A stretch of DNA of 64,000 nucleotides. It comes from Polynucleobacter difficilis. GTDB taxonomy: Bacteria; Pseudomonadota; Gammaproteobacteria; Burkholderiales; Burkholderiaceae. Made by a program: the position numbers and the translations under genes. How positions within the stretch are numbered: the first letter of the stretch is position 1; the number at the start of each line of letters is the position of its first letter. The notes below the pieces were generated by a model. It saw nothing but the letters and a program-made list of their open reading frames with translations, did no database searches and was not told the DNA's origin. The stretch lies in NCBI RefSeq assembly GCF_003065365.1, contig NZ_CP023276.1, forward strand, positions 1,550,001 to 1,614,000, in the 5' to 3' direction. Positions 44,720-53,251 of this stretch are shown here, one piece after another.

Positions 44720-45559
44720 TTAATCCTTTAGGGCCGAGGACTCGTCTTTTGTTAGCACCGGCCCCTCAAGCGTGACGCGCTCCTCCTGAGTCTTACCATC
44801 TCTGAACTTTTCGACAATGGTCTTAATCTTTGGGTCAATATGAGACTGATCAAAACCATTAAATAATGTACCAAATAAGCCACGCTTTAAGTCACTTGTT
44901 CCCATAATCCAGTCTGCAATTGGGAAAGTAAGGTTCATGTTTTTGTGCATCATGATCCCAAGATTGTGATGAGCAGCATGATGTCTGCGTATCGTATTTA
45001 CGAACGGCATATTGCGCACAAACCAATTCTCATGTACGTGACAGCAGTAATGAAAGGTTTCATAAATCAAATAATGACCAATCATGGTGATAAAAAGGAT
45101 GTATCCCACATTTGGGTTAAATATCATTGATGCCAGAAAACCTAGGGCCGATCCCGAAACAATCAAAACCGTTAATACCCTCCATGGAAAAAATACAATC
45201 CGGAATTCACGCGTTGTATCGATGGTGTACTCGGTATCGGTAAAGTACTGATGATGCTGCCGAGTATGGCGGTCATAAATAGCCCTTAAAGCAAATACAT
45301 CAATCAAGCGATGCATTACATACTTATGCATCGCCCACTCAACAAAATTACCAGCGATAGCAACTGGTATAACCGTAAGCCAAGCCCAGCCTGCATCTTG
45401 CAGATGGGTTAAACAGTAATAAATCAAACCAGCCCCTACCGTGTACATCACCGCAATATGGAGCAAGCCATTGTAAAAAGGACTGATATCTGATTTGTAT
45501 GACTCTCTGAACTTGCGCTGACGCTCAGTCATGAACATCTTTTGAAAAGCAATAGACAT
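44720..45559 (-). CDS. Fatty-acid-hydroxylase / sterol-desaturase superfamily protein
   Basis: 279-aa membrane di-iron oxygenase. His boxes are HKYVMH, RQHHQYF (HxxHH type, from HTRQHHQ), HYCCHVH and RRHHAAHHN, with about four membrane helices between them. Members introduce a hydroxyl group or double bond into lipids or hydrocarbons. First gene of a - strand unit with the ABM-fold protein and the GntR regulator. GGGAGTG lies before the ATG and a 15-base palindrome stands about 40 bp upstream. Confidence 0.87.
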   Translation of the reverse strand: MSIAFQKMFMTERQRKFRESYKSDISPFYNGLLHIAVMYTVGAGLIYYCLTHLQDAGWAWLTVIPVAIAGNFVEWAMHKYVMHRLIDVFALRAIYDRHTRQHHQYFTDTEYTIDTTREFRIVFFPWRVLTVLIVSGSALGFLASMIFNPNVGYILFITMIGHYLIYETFHYCCHVHENWFVRNMPFVNTIRRHHAAHHNLGIMMHKNMNLTFPIADWIMGTSDLKRGLFGTLFNGFDQSHIDPKIKTIVEKFRDGKTQEERVTLEGPVLTKDESSALKD

Positions 45560-45594
45560 ATGACACTCCCTATTAATCTTATGTATGCAACTGA

Positions 45595-45609
45595 TATGTT
45601 AGTAACATA
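45595..45609. promoter_or_regulatory. Perfect palindrome, candidate GntR operator
   Basis: TATGTTA-G-TAACATA, a perfect 7-1-7 inverted repeat, 36 bp upstream of the hydroxylase-like start codon, in a gene unit that ends with a GntR regulator. Size and symmetry fit a dimeric winged-helix regulator. Assignment to this regulator is inference. Confidence 0.5.
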
Positions 45610-45806
45610 CTAGTCGATTTAATGGGAAGTACACCTAGGGGTTTCCCTAGTGGCAATCACAGCTTCAGATTGATGACTAAACCCTCTTTTGGTGCAACTC
45701 AATGTAACCCTGAGCCTGCTTGTAAGGCCTTAGTTGGGATAAAGTTAGCACGCTAAATGTTAAGGGTCAAAACTATGGAATGGAGATCTATTTTGAGATA
45801 CGCTAT

Positions 45807-46490
45807 TTAAATAACAGACAAAACCTCAGTCAGCGACTTTCCCTCGTAAGTAGGTCTTTCGCCAATCTCCTCAAAGGGGTGACCCATGCGGTTGACCCAA
45901 AAAACGTCGAACCCGAACCATTTAGCAGCAAGAGCATCCCAAGCATTACTCGAAACAAATAACACCTCTTTTTTCTGAAATGGAAATTCCTGAAGCAATA
46001 AAGCATAGGCTTGTGGTGCAGTTTTAAATAATCTTACTTCCTCTACAGTAATTACTTTATTTAAATAAGGCTTTAGTCCATTACTTTCTACAACCGTAGC
46101 AAGCATATCGCTACTACCATTTGAAAGAATTGCTGTATTGATGCTTTTTTCACCCAATACTTTCAATACACTTAAGCTATCTTCAAAGCTAGCTAATTGT
46201 TCATAGTGATGCATTAGGCTCACTTCAATTTCATTAGTTAATTCGAGATTTAACCGCTTGCAAACATACCTTAATGACCGCAATGTTATTTCCCAAAAAG
46301 GTAGGTAATATTTACTACCATGTGGATTTGGATCGCTCATTGTAGTGAGTCGGGTATATTCAATCTGTCGATCACGCCACATTAGTGCAAAAGCTTGTCC
46401 GTTTACAGCGTAAAAATTTTCTACGAGCTGACCCATAGAGAAAACATCGAAAAGGGTTCCATATGCATCGAATGCTACTAATTTATACAT
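45807..46490 (-). CDS. L-2-haloacid dehalogenase-type HAD hydrolase
   Basis: 227-aa HAD-superfamily enzyme. The nucleophile Asp is in FDAYGTLFD (Asp8), motif II is LSNGS, the Lys region is LFKTAPQAY, and motif III is VSSNAWDA, followed by FWVNRMG. This is the pattern of type II L-2-haloacid dehalogenases, which release halide from 2-halo-carboxylic acids to give D-2-hydroxy acids. The ATG at 46490 is preferred: the longer frame would run through the terminator at 46520-46547. It lies downstream of the Liv-type transporter operon. Confidence 0.88.
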   Translation of the reverse strand: MYKLVAFDAYGTLFDVFSMGQLVENFYAVNGQAFALMWRDRQIEYTRLTTMSDPNPHGSKYYLPFWEITLRSLRYVCKRLNLELTNEIEVSLMHHYEQLASFEDSLSVLKVLGEKSINTAILSNGSSDMLATVVESNGLKPYLNKVITVEEVRLFKTAPQAYALLLQEFPFQKKEVLFVSSNAWDALAAKWFGFDVFWVNRMGHPFEEIGERPTYEGKSLTEVLSVI

Positions 46491-46519
46491 TTTTGTATTG
46501 ATGAGAATTTCAGGGGTAG

Positions 46520-46547
46520 AAAAAAGGGCCACTTGGGCCCTTTTTTT
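46520..46547. terminator. Hairpin terminator after ABC receptor gene
   Basis: AAAAAGGGCC-loop-GGCCCTTTTT, a 10-bp stem with A/T runs on both sides, four bases after the receptor gene's stop codon. It separates the receptor gene from the dehalogenase, or attenuates read-through into it. Confidence 0.85.
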
Positions 46548-46550
46548 GCA

Positions 46551-47852
46551 TTAAGTAGGTTGAGTACTTAAATTAAAACGCACAGGTAGATTTTTAGCCA
46601 AATCCTCCTTAGATACCTTTTTCTTAACTTCAAACTTACCACCCTCAATACGGCTGATATAGTGATCGGTAATACCACTATGATCTTCTTTGCGCAGTAT
46701 CTTATCGCCTTCTGGGTGCCCCAACGAGTTTTTCATCTGCAAGCCCTCTAATGCTTGGATTGCTCCAGGCATATCTTTACGTGATTTGTATCCGGAAGCC
46801 TCAATAGCAGCCTTGAGTGCAAAGATGTTTTCCCATGCTTGCCAGCAATGGGATTTAGCCATCACACGGTTTGAATTCTTTTCACGCGCATAAACATCAT
46901 CAATTTCTAAAATTCGATTAAATTCTTTATGGGGTGCATCATCTTTGTACTTTGTATTACGTGGGAAGTTTTCAAGAATGTAAACACCCTCAGCCGCACC
47001 ACTCAAAGCATCTGGATCAATGGCCTCAATCGTTCCAGAAATCGAATAGAGCTTAGCTCTCTTGTCTACACCCATGGATTTAGCTTGAGTAAAGTAAGCC
47101 ACCGCCAAAGGTCCAAAGAAGATAGAAAAGACTACATCTGTATCTGGTGGAATTTGAGTCAAATATGGAACTAAATCTTTGGCATCCAGTGGAACAGGAA
47201 TTCCCTTTGTAATGGTTCCGCCCATTCGCTCAACTACCGCTTTTGCTTCAGCAAAATGGCTCTGCCCCCATGCGTAATCGGCATAAACGACACACCATTT
47301 TTTTCCTAAATTTTCCATTGCCCATGGAACACCTGCAGCTGCAAGGGAATAAGTATCACTGCCGGTTCTAAAGCTATAACGAGTCCCCTTTGAGCCAGTA
47401 GCCTCGGTTGCTTCGCCAGTTGAGAAGTAAGGTATTTTCAGTTCGGTAGCAATTGGAATAGAGGCTAACATAACTCCAGAGTGAACAGAGCCGGTTACGA
47501 ATTCTGCATTCATTCGCTGAATTAGATTTCGTAACTTTCTGGCTCCTGTTGCTGGATTGGATTCGGTATCTTCTGTTACTAATTCCACCTTGCGGTTGGC
47601 TATACCGCCTTGTGCATTAATAATTTCAACGGCTTTACGCGCACATTTATCATGCCAATATCCCCATGATGAGAAACCGCCAGTAAGCTCAGCATGATGG
47701 CCAATAATGATGGGGCCGGCTGATTGTGCAAATAGGTTACTAACAATAGTCATATTTGCCAAGCCTGCAGCGACCCCGCCCTTTAAGGCATAGTCCATCA
47801 ATGTGCGGCGGCCTGGATTAACAATATCAATATTACTTTTAATTTTTTTCAT
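46551..47852 (-). CDS. Branched-chain-amino-acid-type ABC receptor (amide/urea-like)
   Basis: 433-aa periplasmic type I binding protein (LivK/AmiC/UrtA relatives). A twin-arginine-like signal (PGRRTLMDYALKGG) ends LFAQ; the mature part starts PIIIGHHAELTGGFS with typical INAQGGI, TGARKLRNLI and YADYAWGQSHF. It completes the LivHMGF transporter encoded just upstream on the same strand. The ligand could be a short amide, carboxylate or haloacid given the neighbouring dehalogenase and nitrilase; this is inference. Confidence 0.9.
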   Translation of the reverse strand: MKKIKSNIDIVNPGRRTLMDYALKGGVAAGLANMTIVSNLFAQSAGPIIIGHHAELTGGFSSWGYWHDKCARKAVEIINAQGGIANRKVELVTEDTESNPATGARKLRNLIQRMNAEFVTGSVHSGVMLASIPIATELKIPYFSTGEATEATGSKGTRYSFRTGSDTYSLAAAGVPWAMENLGKKWCVVYADYAWGQSHFAEAKAVVERMGGTITKGIPVPLDAKDLVPYLTQIPPDTDVVFSIFFGPLAVAYFTQAKSMGVDKRAKLYSISGTIEAIDPDALSGAAEGVYILENFPRNTKYKDDAPHKEFNRILEIDDVYAREKNSNRVMAKSHCWQAWENIFALKAAIEASGYKSRKDMPGAIQALEGLQMKNSLGHPEGDKILRKEDHSGITDHYISRIEGGKFEVKKKVSKEDLAKNLPVRFNLSTQPT

Positions 47853-47881
47853 TTGAAGCTCCCTTAGTTATTAAGAAACTA

Positions 47882-48598
47882 CTAAACATGCATTCCTAAA
47901 TGTTCATGAAGAATTTCAGGATTACTTCGTACGTCATCCGTTTTTGTTTCAAAAACTATACTTCCTTTATCCATAACCAAAATACGACTACATAAGCGAA
48001 TTGCTGTTTGAACGTTTTGCTCCACAAGTAAAATTCCGATTCCCGCTCCATTTATCCTTTTGATTTCTTCTCTTATTTCAGACACCAAAATGGGCATAAT
48101 TCCTTCGGTAGGCTCATCTAGCAAAATAATTTTTGGATGCATCAGCAATATTCTTGCTATTGATAGCATTTGCTGTTCCCCGCCGGACAAAGTCCCGGCT
48201 TGCTGATTAAGCCGCTCTTTTAGCCTGGAGAATCGTTCAAAAATATAATCGGATAGATCTGGGGATCCCTCTTTTTTGTATCCTAAATACAGGTTTTCTT
48301 TAACGGTCAGGTTAGGGAACAGCCCCCTACCTTGAGGGACATAACCAACACCCATTCTTGGTATTTGATAAGGCGAAATCGTATTGATTGACTTCCCTTC
48401 AAATTGAATTGTTCCAGACTGGCATTTCAGTAAGCCCATGATGGTCTTTAAGGTAGATGTTTTACCAACGCCATTCCTACCTAGAATAGCTAAGGACTCT
48501 CCTTGATAAAGCCTAAAAGAAAGATCACGTAAAACATTCACTTTTCCATATGATGATTTGACATCATTTAGCTCAAGCAAAATCTCATTTGATGTCAT
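47882..48598 (-). CDS. livF: ABC transporter ATP-binding protein LivF-type
   Basis: 238-aa ATPase: Walker A GRNGVGKTS, Q-loop VPQGRGLFPNLT, signature LSGGEQQML, Walker B IILLDEPTEG, switch His replaced by the LivF-typical LLVEQNVQ segment. Fourth transport gene in the operon; overlaps livG by four bases (ATGA). Confidence 0.95.
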   Translation of the reverse strand: MTSNEILLELNDVKSSYGKVNVLRDLSFRLYQGESLAILGRNGVGKTSTLKTIMGLLKCQSGTIQFEGKSINTISPYQIPRMGVGYVPQGRGLFPNLTVKENLYLGYKKEGSPDLSDYIFERFSRLKERLNQQAGTLSGGEQQMLSIARILLMHPKIILLDEPTEGIMPILVSEIREEIKRINGAGIGILLVEQNVQTAIRLCSRILVMDKGSIVFETKTDDVRSNPEILHEHLGMHV

Positions 48599-49356
48599 GA
48601 CAATTCCAATTCATCGCTACCAAAGTAGATTTCCTTAACACCAGCGTTGCTAGCAATTTCTTCGGGGGTTCCTGCAGCAAACACTTTCCCAAATGCCATT
48701 ACTGTTATGTGGTCAGCCATTTTGAACACCACTTCCATGTCATGTTCAATAATGACCACATGCACATCCTTTGATAATTCGATAATGCGCTCAACCACCT
48801 TTTCAGTCTCGGCTGGGCTCATACCGCAAACAGGCTCATCGAAGAGTATTAGTTTTGGCTCTGCAATCATTGCCATGCCAATTTCTAAAACCGCTACATC
48901 GCCATACGAAAGTGAACCAGCCTGCAGATGTGCAATCCGCTCTAAGTTAAGCTTTTCAATGATGGCCGCAACGCGATCATCAATTCCTTTGAATACTGAA
49001 GCATCGGCAAATGGATGTAAATTTTTAGTATGCGCATTTGCTGTAACCCACAAATTATCGTAGGTAGTCATAGATGGAAAAATGCTCTTAATTTGAAGTG
49101 TTCGCTTAATGCCAATACGTGAAATTTCAAATGGCTTTAAGTTGGTAATTTCTTGACCTTCAAATTGGATAGATCCTGAATCCGACTCAATAAACCCAGT
49201 AATTAAATTAAACAAAGTTGTCTTGCCAGCTCCGTTCGGGCCAATAATTGCATTGATTCCGCCTGGCTTGAAACGTAAGCTAACGTCATTTACAGCCAAT
49301 AGCCCACCAAACGCCTTCGTAATATTATTTATTTCAAGATAAGGCGCCACACTCAT
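48595..49356 (-). CDS. livG: ABC transporter ATP-binding protein LivG-type
   Basis: 253-aa ATPase: Walker A GPNGAGKTT, LivG-like RTLQIKSIFPSMT after the Q-loop, signature LSYGDVAVLEIGMA (a variant of LSYGxQRxxEI), Walker B LILFDEPVCGMSP, and switch His in VVIIEHDM. The signature Gln-Arg pair is changed to Asp-Val, which is unusual. Overlaps livM by four bases. Confidence 0.94.
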   Translation of the reverse strand: MSVAPYLEINNITKAFGGLLAVNDVSLRFKPGGINAIIGPNGAGKTTLFNLITGFIESDSGSIQFEGQEITNLKPFEISRIGIKRTLQIKSIFPSMTTYDNLWVTANAHTKNLHPFADASVFKGIDDRVAAIIEKLNLERIAHLQAGSLSYGDVAVLEIGMAMIAEPKLILFDEPVCGMSPAETEKVVERIIELSKDVHVVIIEHDMEVVFKMADHITVMAFGKVFAAGTPEEIASNAGVKEIYFGSDELELS

Positions 49357-50330
49357 TTTTTATCGCCTTCACTCTTTTTTAACAAAATTTGATTCCACAT
49401 CCCTACTATCCCCTTGGGCGCGTAAATGACGACCAATATCGCGACCGCACCCACAATCAGTGCGTAGTGTTGCCAATAGCTTGAGATAACCTCTCTAATA
49501 AGAATGAAGAGGGCTGTTCCTATAAATGGACCAGCTAAAGTACCAGCTCCTCCAAGAATTGCCCACACGACGCCTTCACCCGATACGTGATAGAACATAT
49601 AGGAAACCGATGCATACCGGCCAAATAGAGCAAATAGTGCTCCTGAAATTCCCGCAAAAATACCTGAAATCACAAATGCCGTCAGTTTTAATCGGTAAAC
49701 ATTTAAGCCAATTAAAGCGGCTCGGGTTTCGTTATCCCTGACTGCCATTAGCGATTTTCCCAATGGACTTGAAACTAACCGCTTAAATATAAAAAACAGC
49801 AATGCAACTACAGCAAGAATAAAAAAGTATTGGGTCGTAGGATTTGAAATCGTCAGCGTTAAATCCCCAAGTTTAATAATTTCAGGGGCCGCAAAATTTA
49901 TCCCATCATCGCCACCAGTAATTGGCTTGATGGTTAATGCGATGAAGTAGAAAATGAGGGAAAAAACGACTGTAATAATTGCAAAATAATGCCAAGTTAG
50001 TCGAACTGCTAGGGCTCCCGTAATTAAAGCCATTAGTCCGGCCGATGACACCCCCAAAAGAAAAGAACCCCAAAAGCCTAAGCCCAGCATTGTTAATCCC
50101 AGCGCTACCCCGTACATCCCAAATCCAAAGTAGAGAGCTTGTCCGAAAGAAAGCAGGCCAACATATCCAAATAGAAAATTGATACTTGCGGCAAAACAAG
50201 ACCAAATTAATATCTCTGTAAGAATGCTCATCCAAAAAGCATCTCCAATTACTGGGATTACCCAGGGCGCCGCTAAAAGAGAGGCGAACAGTAAATGTGT
50301 GAGGGTTTTATTAACCATGAGTAGCTTCAT
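49353..50330 (-). CDS. livM: Branched-chain-type ABC permease LivM
   Basis: 325-aa polytopic inner-membrane permease of the LivM type (NFLFGYVGLLSFGQALYFG split as FLFGYVGLLSFGQA, then GDDGINF, and the GRYASVSYMFYHVSGEG loop, GGAGTLAGPFIG). It forms the transport channel with LivH. It overlaps livH and livG by four bases each, typical of a tightly coupled operon. Confidence 0.94.
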   Translation of the reverse strand: MKLLMVNKTLTHLLFASLLAAPWVIPVIGDAFWMSILTEILIWSCFAASINFLFGYVGLLSFGQALYFGFGMYGVALGLTMLGLGFWGSFLLGVSSAGLMALITGALAVRLTWHYFAIITVVFSLIFYFIALTIKPITGGDDGINFAAPEIIKLGDLTLTISNPTTQYFFILAVVALLFFIFKRLVSSPLGKSLMAVRDNETRAALIGLNVYRLKLTAFVISGIFAGISGALFALFGRYASVSYMFYHVSGEGVVWAILGGAGTLAGPFIGTALFILIREVISSYWQHYALIVGAVAILVVIYAPKGIVGMWNQILLKKSEGDKK

Positions 50331-51187
50331 TTTGCCAGCCCCTTAAAAAGCCCCTGTGGTCGAAACAACAAAACAGCACTCATTAATACAAGCGAAAAAA
50401 TTCGGGCAATTGTTGGGTCAGTAAAGCCTGAAATAACGCCCTCTAGGAATGAAAGTAGCACTGCTGCTGCTGCGGTTCCCGGCAAGTTTCCAAGGCCGCC
50501 AATAATTACTGCCATGAAGCAAAAAGGAAGAACGTCTACCCCAGCACGAAAATCAACAGTCGTGATTGGAGCAGCAACAATTCCACCTAAGGTTGCCATT
50601 GCAAACCCAAGGCCAAACGTAATCCAAAAAATGGATTGCGTTGGAATCCCCAAAGCTGTAGCACTATTCCTATCGTGTCTTACAGCGCGCATCCATGTGC
50701 CAAGCTTGGTCTTATTAAGAAACAAGAAGAAGAATGTAATAGCCGCGGCTGATATTAGTGCTGCAACAATTCTATAGATGTCATATTCGACACCCAAAAG
50801 ATTAAAAGTACCCTGGATTGGCGAAACTAAACGCTTTGGGGCGGCGCCAAAAGTCATGCGCACAACTTCTTGGATGATCATAGACAAACCAAATGTGGCA
50901 ACAATCGATAGCTCAGCCGCATTTCTAAGTCTTTCCATCACCAACTTTTGAATAAGCGCCCCAAGCAAGAAGCCTATTAGTGGAACCAATATAAATGCCG
51001 GCCAGAAGAGCCCGGACATCGTAAAAATGACGTAAGTAAGTACCGTACCCACCATAAAGAAATCACCGTGGGCAAGATTAATGACATCGAGCAATCCAAA
51101 GATAATGGATAACCCTAACGCTATAAGTGCAATGATTAGACCAAATACAAGACCATTAATGGCCAAGACGGCAATTGTGCTGCTCAT
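50327..51187 (-). CDS. livH: Branched-chain-type ABC permease LivH
   Basis: 286-aa permease of the LivH type (NGLVFGLIIALIALGLSI, GLLDVINLAHGDFFMVG, AVRHDRNSATALGI, GGLGNLPGTAAAA). First gene of the livHMGF-receptor operon, divergent from the nitrilase gene across a 347-bp promoter region. Confidence 0.95.
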   Translation of the reverse strand: MSSTIAVLAINGLVFGLIIALIALGLSIIFGLLDVINLAHGDFFMVGTVLTYVIFTMSGLFWPAFILVPLIGFLLGALIQKLVMERLRNAAELSIVATFGLSMIIQEVVRMTFGAAPKRLVSPIQGTFNLLGVEYDIYRIVAALISAAAITFFFLFLNKTKLGTWMRAVRHDRNSATALGIPTQSIFWITFGLGFAMATLGGIVAAPITTVDFRAGVDVLPFCFMAVIIGGLGNLPGTAAAAVLLSFLEGVISGFTDPTIARIFSLVLMSAVLLFRPQGLFKGLAK

Positions 51188-51534
51188 GATACTCGGTAGT
51201 TTTTTGTCATAGACTCAATTTATTACACAAAAATGAATTCTTACAGGTGAAATTTTGCAACATGCTTTGCACTTTTAAGCATACTCTTGATAACAAACGC
51301 TTCATGAATTATTGAGCACTCAACATAGCAGCAAATGCATTTCTTTTTGTAAATAAACTGCCCTTAATCAGTGCATGACATTGCATTTCTGTGCAGATTT
51401 TTGCAATCAAAAAAAATTTTCACCTCTTAGTAGAAACCCCACTGTAGGCAAAATTGCAAACAAAGGTGTAAATATGCCGATTCAATAAAAAAAATTATCA
51501 ACATAGAATGGACTGAAAACAAAGAGGGTCCACA
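51188..51534. promoter_or_regulatory. Divergent promoter region between livH and the nitrilase gene
   Basis: AT-rich intergenic DNA with many TGCA/GCAT-type words: TTTGCAAC, ATGCTTTGCAC, AAGCAT, AAATGCATTT, GTGCATGACATTGCATTT, TGTGCAGATTTTTGCAAT. The spacing suggests repeated regulator-binding sites rather than chance, but I did not test this. No -10/-35 boxes assigned with confidence and no gene seen. Confidence 0.35.
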
Positions 51535-52578
51535 ATGGAAAATAATTTAATCACTAAAGTAGCCGTATCCCATGTTGCGCCTGTTTTTATGAACAGAACT
51601 CAAACAGTTGCAAAAGCGGTTTCATTTATTGAAGAAGCGGCGAAGAATGGGGCCCAATTGGTAACTTTTCCAGAGTCATTTATTCCTGGCTTTCCAATAT
51701 GGTTAGCTCTTTGGGCTCCAATTGATAATCATGACCTATTTAAAAGAATAGTTGAAGAGAGCATCTATATAGATGGCCCAGAAATTAAAGCCCTATCTGC
51801 GGCTGCAAAGAAAAACAATATATTTGTTTCGGTAGGTATTAGCGAAAAAAGCCACTCAAGCGTTGGCTGCGTATGGAATTCCAATGTACTTTTTGATGAT
51901 CAAGGGCAAATTCTGAATCATCATCGCAAATTAATGCCTACCTTTTACGAAAAACTCATTTGGGCGCCTGGTGATGGCGCTGGACTGAAGGTGTCAAAGA
52001 CACGCATAGGCAACATTGGAAATTTAATATGTGGAGAAAACACTAATCCATTGGCTCGCTATACGCTAATGACTCAAAGCGAACAAATTCATATTTCTAG
52101 CTGGCCTCCGATTTGGCCAACAAAAAGACCGGCAAGTGGCGACAACTACGACAACCTTGCTGCAAATAAAATCAGGGCATCAGCACATTCCTTTGAAGCA
52201 AAGGCATTTGGAATAGTTTCCGCTAGCGTCTTAGATGCTTACACACGTGATTTTTTAATTAGCCGAGATGCTTCGGTTGCTGATATCCTTGATAAAACAC
52301 CAAAGGCCGCATCCTTCTTTGTAGATCCTACCGGAGCAGTAACAGGCGAATTTGCACAGGATGAAGAAAAAATTATTTATGCTGAATTTGATCTCAGTAA
52401 ATGCGTTGAGCCAAAACAGTTCCATGATGTAGTTGGATACTACAACCGTTTTGATGTATTTGATCTTCGCGTTTCCAATAAACGAATTGAACCGATTAGC
52501 TGGGTTACAGAATCGAGTCAGTCACACGAACAAGATAGCGCAAATATTGATCGAGCGGCTCTCAGCAATGCTGGATAA
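51535..52578 (+). CDS. Nitrilase
   Basis: 347-aa carbon-nitrogen hydrolase of the nitrilase branch, converting a nitrile to the carboxylic acid and ammonia. The triad is Glu47 (TFPESFIPGFP), Lys132 (HHRKLMPT) and Cys166 (ICGENTNPLARY); the Trp-rich SSWPP segment follows. Length is normal. GAGGG precedes the ATG. Neighbours: a divergent Liv transporter that may import the nitrile or the product, and a GST gene 6 bp downstream in the same direction. Aliphatic versus aryl preference cannot be read from the sequence. Confidence 0.93.
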   Translation: MENNLITKVAVSHVAPVFMNRTQTVAKAVSFIEEAAKNGAQLVTFPESFIPGFPIWLALWAPIDNHDLFKRIVEESIYIDGPEIKALSAAAKKNNIFVSVGISEKSHSSVGCVWNSNVLFDDQGQILNHHRKLMPTFYEKLIWAPGDGAGLKVSKTRIGNIGNLICGENTNPLARYTLMTQSEQIHISSWPPIWPTKRPASGDNYDNLAANKIRASAHSFEAKAFGIVSASVLDAYTRDFLISRDASVADILDKTPKAASFFVDPTGAVTGEFAQDEEKIIYAEFDLSKCVEPKQFHDVVGYYNRFDVFDLRVSNKRIEPISWVTESSQSHEQDSANIDRAALSNAG

Positions 52579-52584
52579 CTCAAT

Positions 52585-53220
52585 ATGCTGAATACGGTTG
52601 CGGTAAATTCTGAGCAATTAATTAAGCTTTATGATTTTGAACTTTCTGGTCATTGCCATAAAGTAAGGCTATTTTTATCATTACTAGATATCCCCTTTGA
52701 ATCTATCAATATCAATCTCCCCAAAGGTGAGCACAAATCCGATTTTTTCTTAGATTTAAATAGCTTTGGTCAAGTCCCTGTAATGCAAGATGGCGATTTA
52801 GTTATTGCAGATAGCAACGCAATACTGGTTTACCTTGCCCTCAAATATGACCCCTTATCAGTGTGGCTTCCTATCAATCCCTTAATACAGGCTCAAATTC
52901 AAAGATGGCTAAGCGCAGCTGCCGGTCCACTTGCTTTTGGGGTTGCAAACTTAAGGGCTGCGAGAGTCTTCAAGCGCACTGCAGATTTGCGTGCACAGGA
53001 GATAAGCGACAAATTGCTATCCGCTATGAATTACGAGTTATCTAAATCGAAATTTTTATGTACAGTTAAAAATCCGACTATTGCTGACATAGCTATGTAT
53101 TCATATACAGCACACTCCCCTGAGGGCGGAATTAACTTAGCGCAATACGAAAATATAGTGAACTGGATAAAAGACATTGAGTCATTACCTCGCTTCCAGG
53201 CTATGAAAAAATCCCTTTAG
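52585..53220 (+). CDS. Glutathione S-transferase
   Basis: 211-aa cytosolic GST with a thioredoxin-like N-terminal domain (KLYDFELSGHCHKVRLFLSLL, in parts: KLYDFELSG, KVRLFLSLLD; cis-Pro in FGQVPVMQDGD; ADSNAILVYLA) and an all-helical C-terminal domain. It is six bases after the nitrilase and probably co-transcribed. A detoxifying or isomerising role in the same pathway is likely by context. Confidence 0.88.
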   Translation: MLNTVAVNSEQLIKLYDFELSGHCHKVRLFLSLLDIPFESININLPKGEHKSDFFLDLNSFGQVPVMQDGDLVIADSNAILVYLALKYDPLSVWLPINPLIQAQIQRWLSAAAGPLAFGVANLRAARVFKRTADLRAQEISDKLLSAMNYELSKSKFLCTVKNPTIADIAMYSYTAHSPEGGINLAQYENIVNWIKDIESLPRFQAMKKSL

Positions 53221-53251
53221 CCTAAGCTCCTGCTAATTACTAAATAAATCT

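Noticed and set aside
46551..51187. Urea transporter (urt) interpretation of the Liv-type operon
   Set aside because: No urease genes are nearby, the permease and ATPase features fit the general Liv branch, and the neighbours are nitrilase and dehalogenase.
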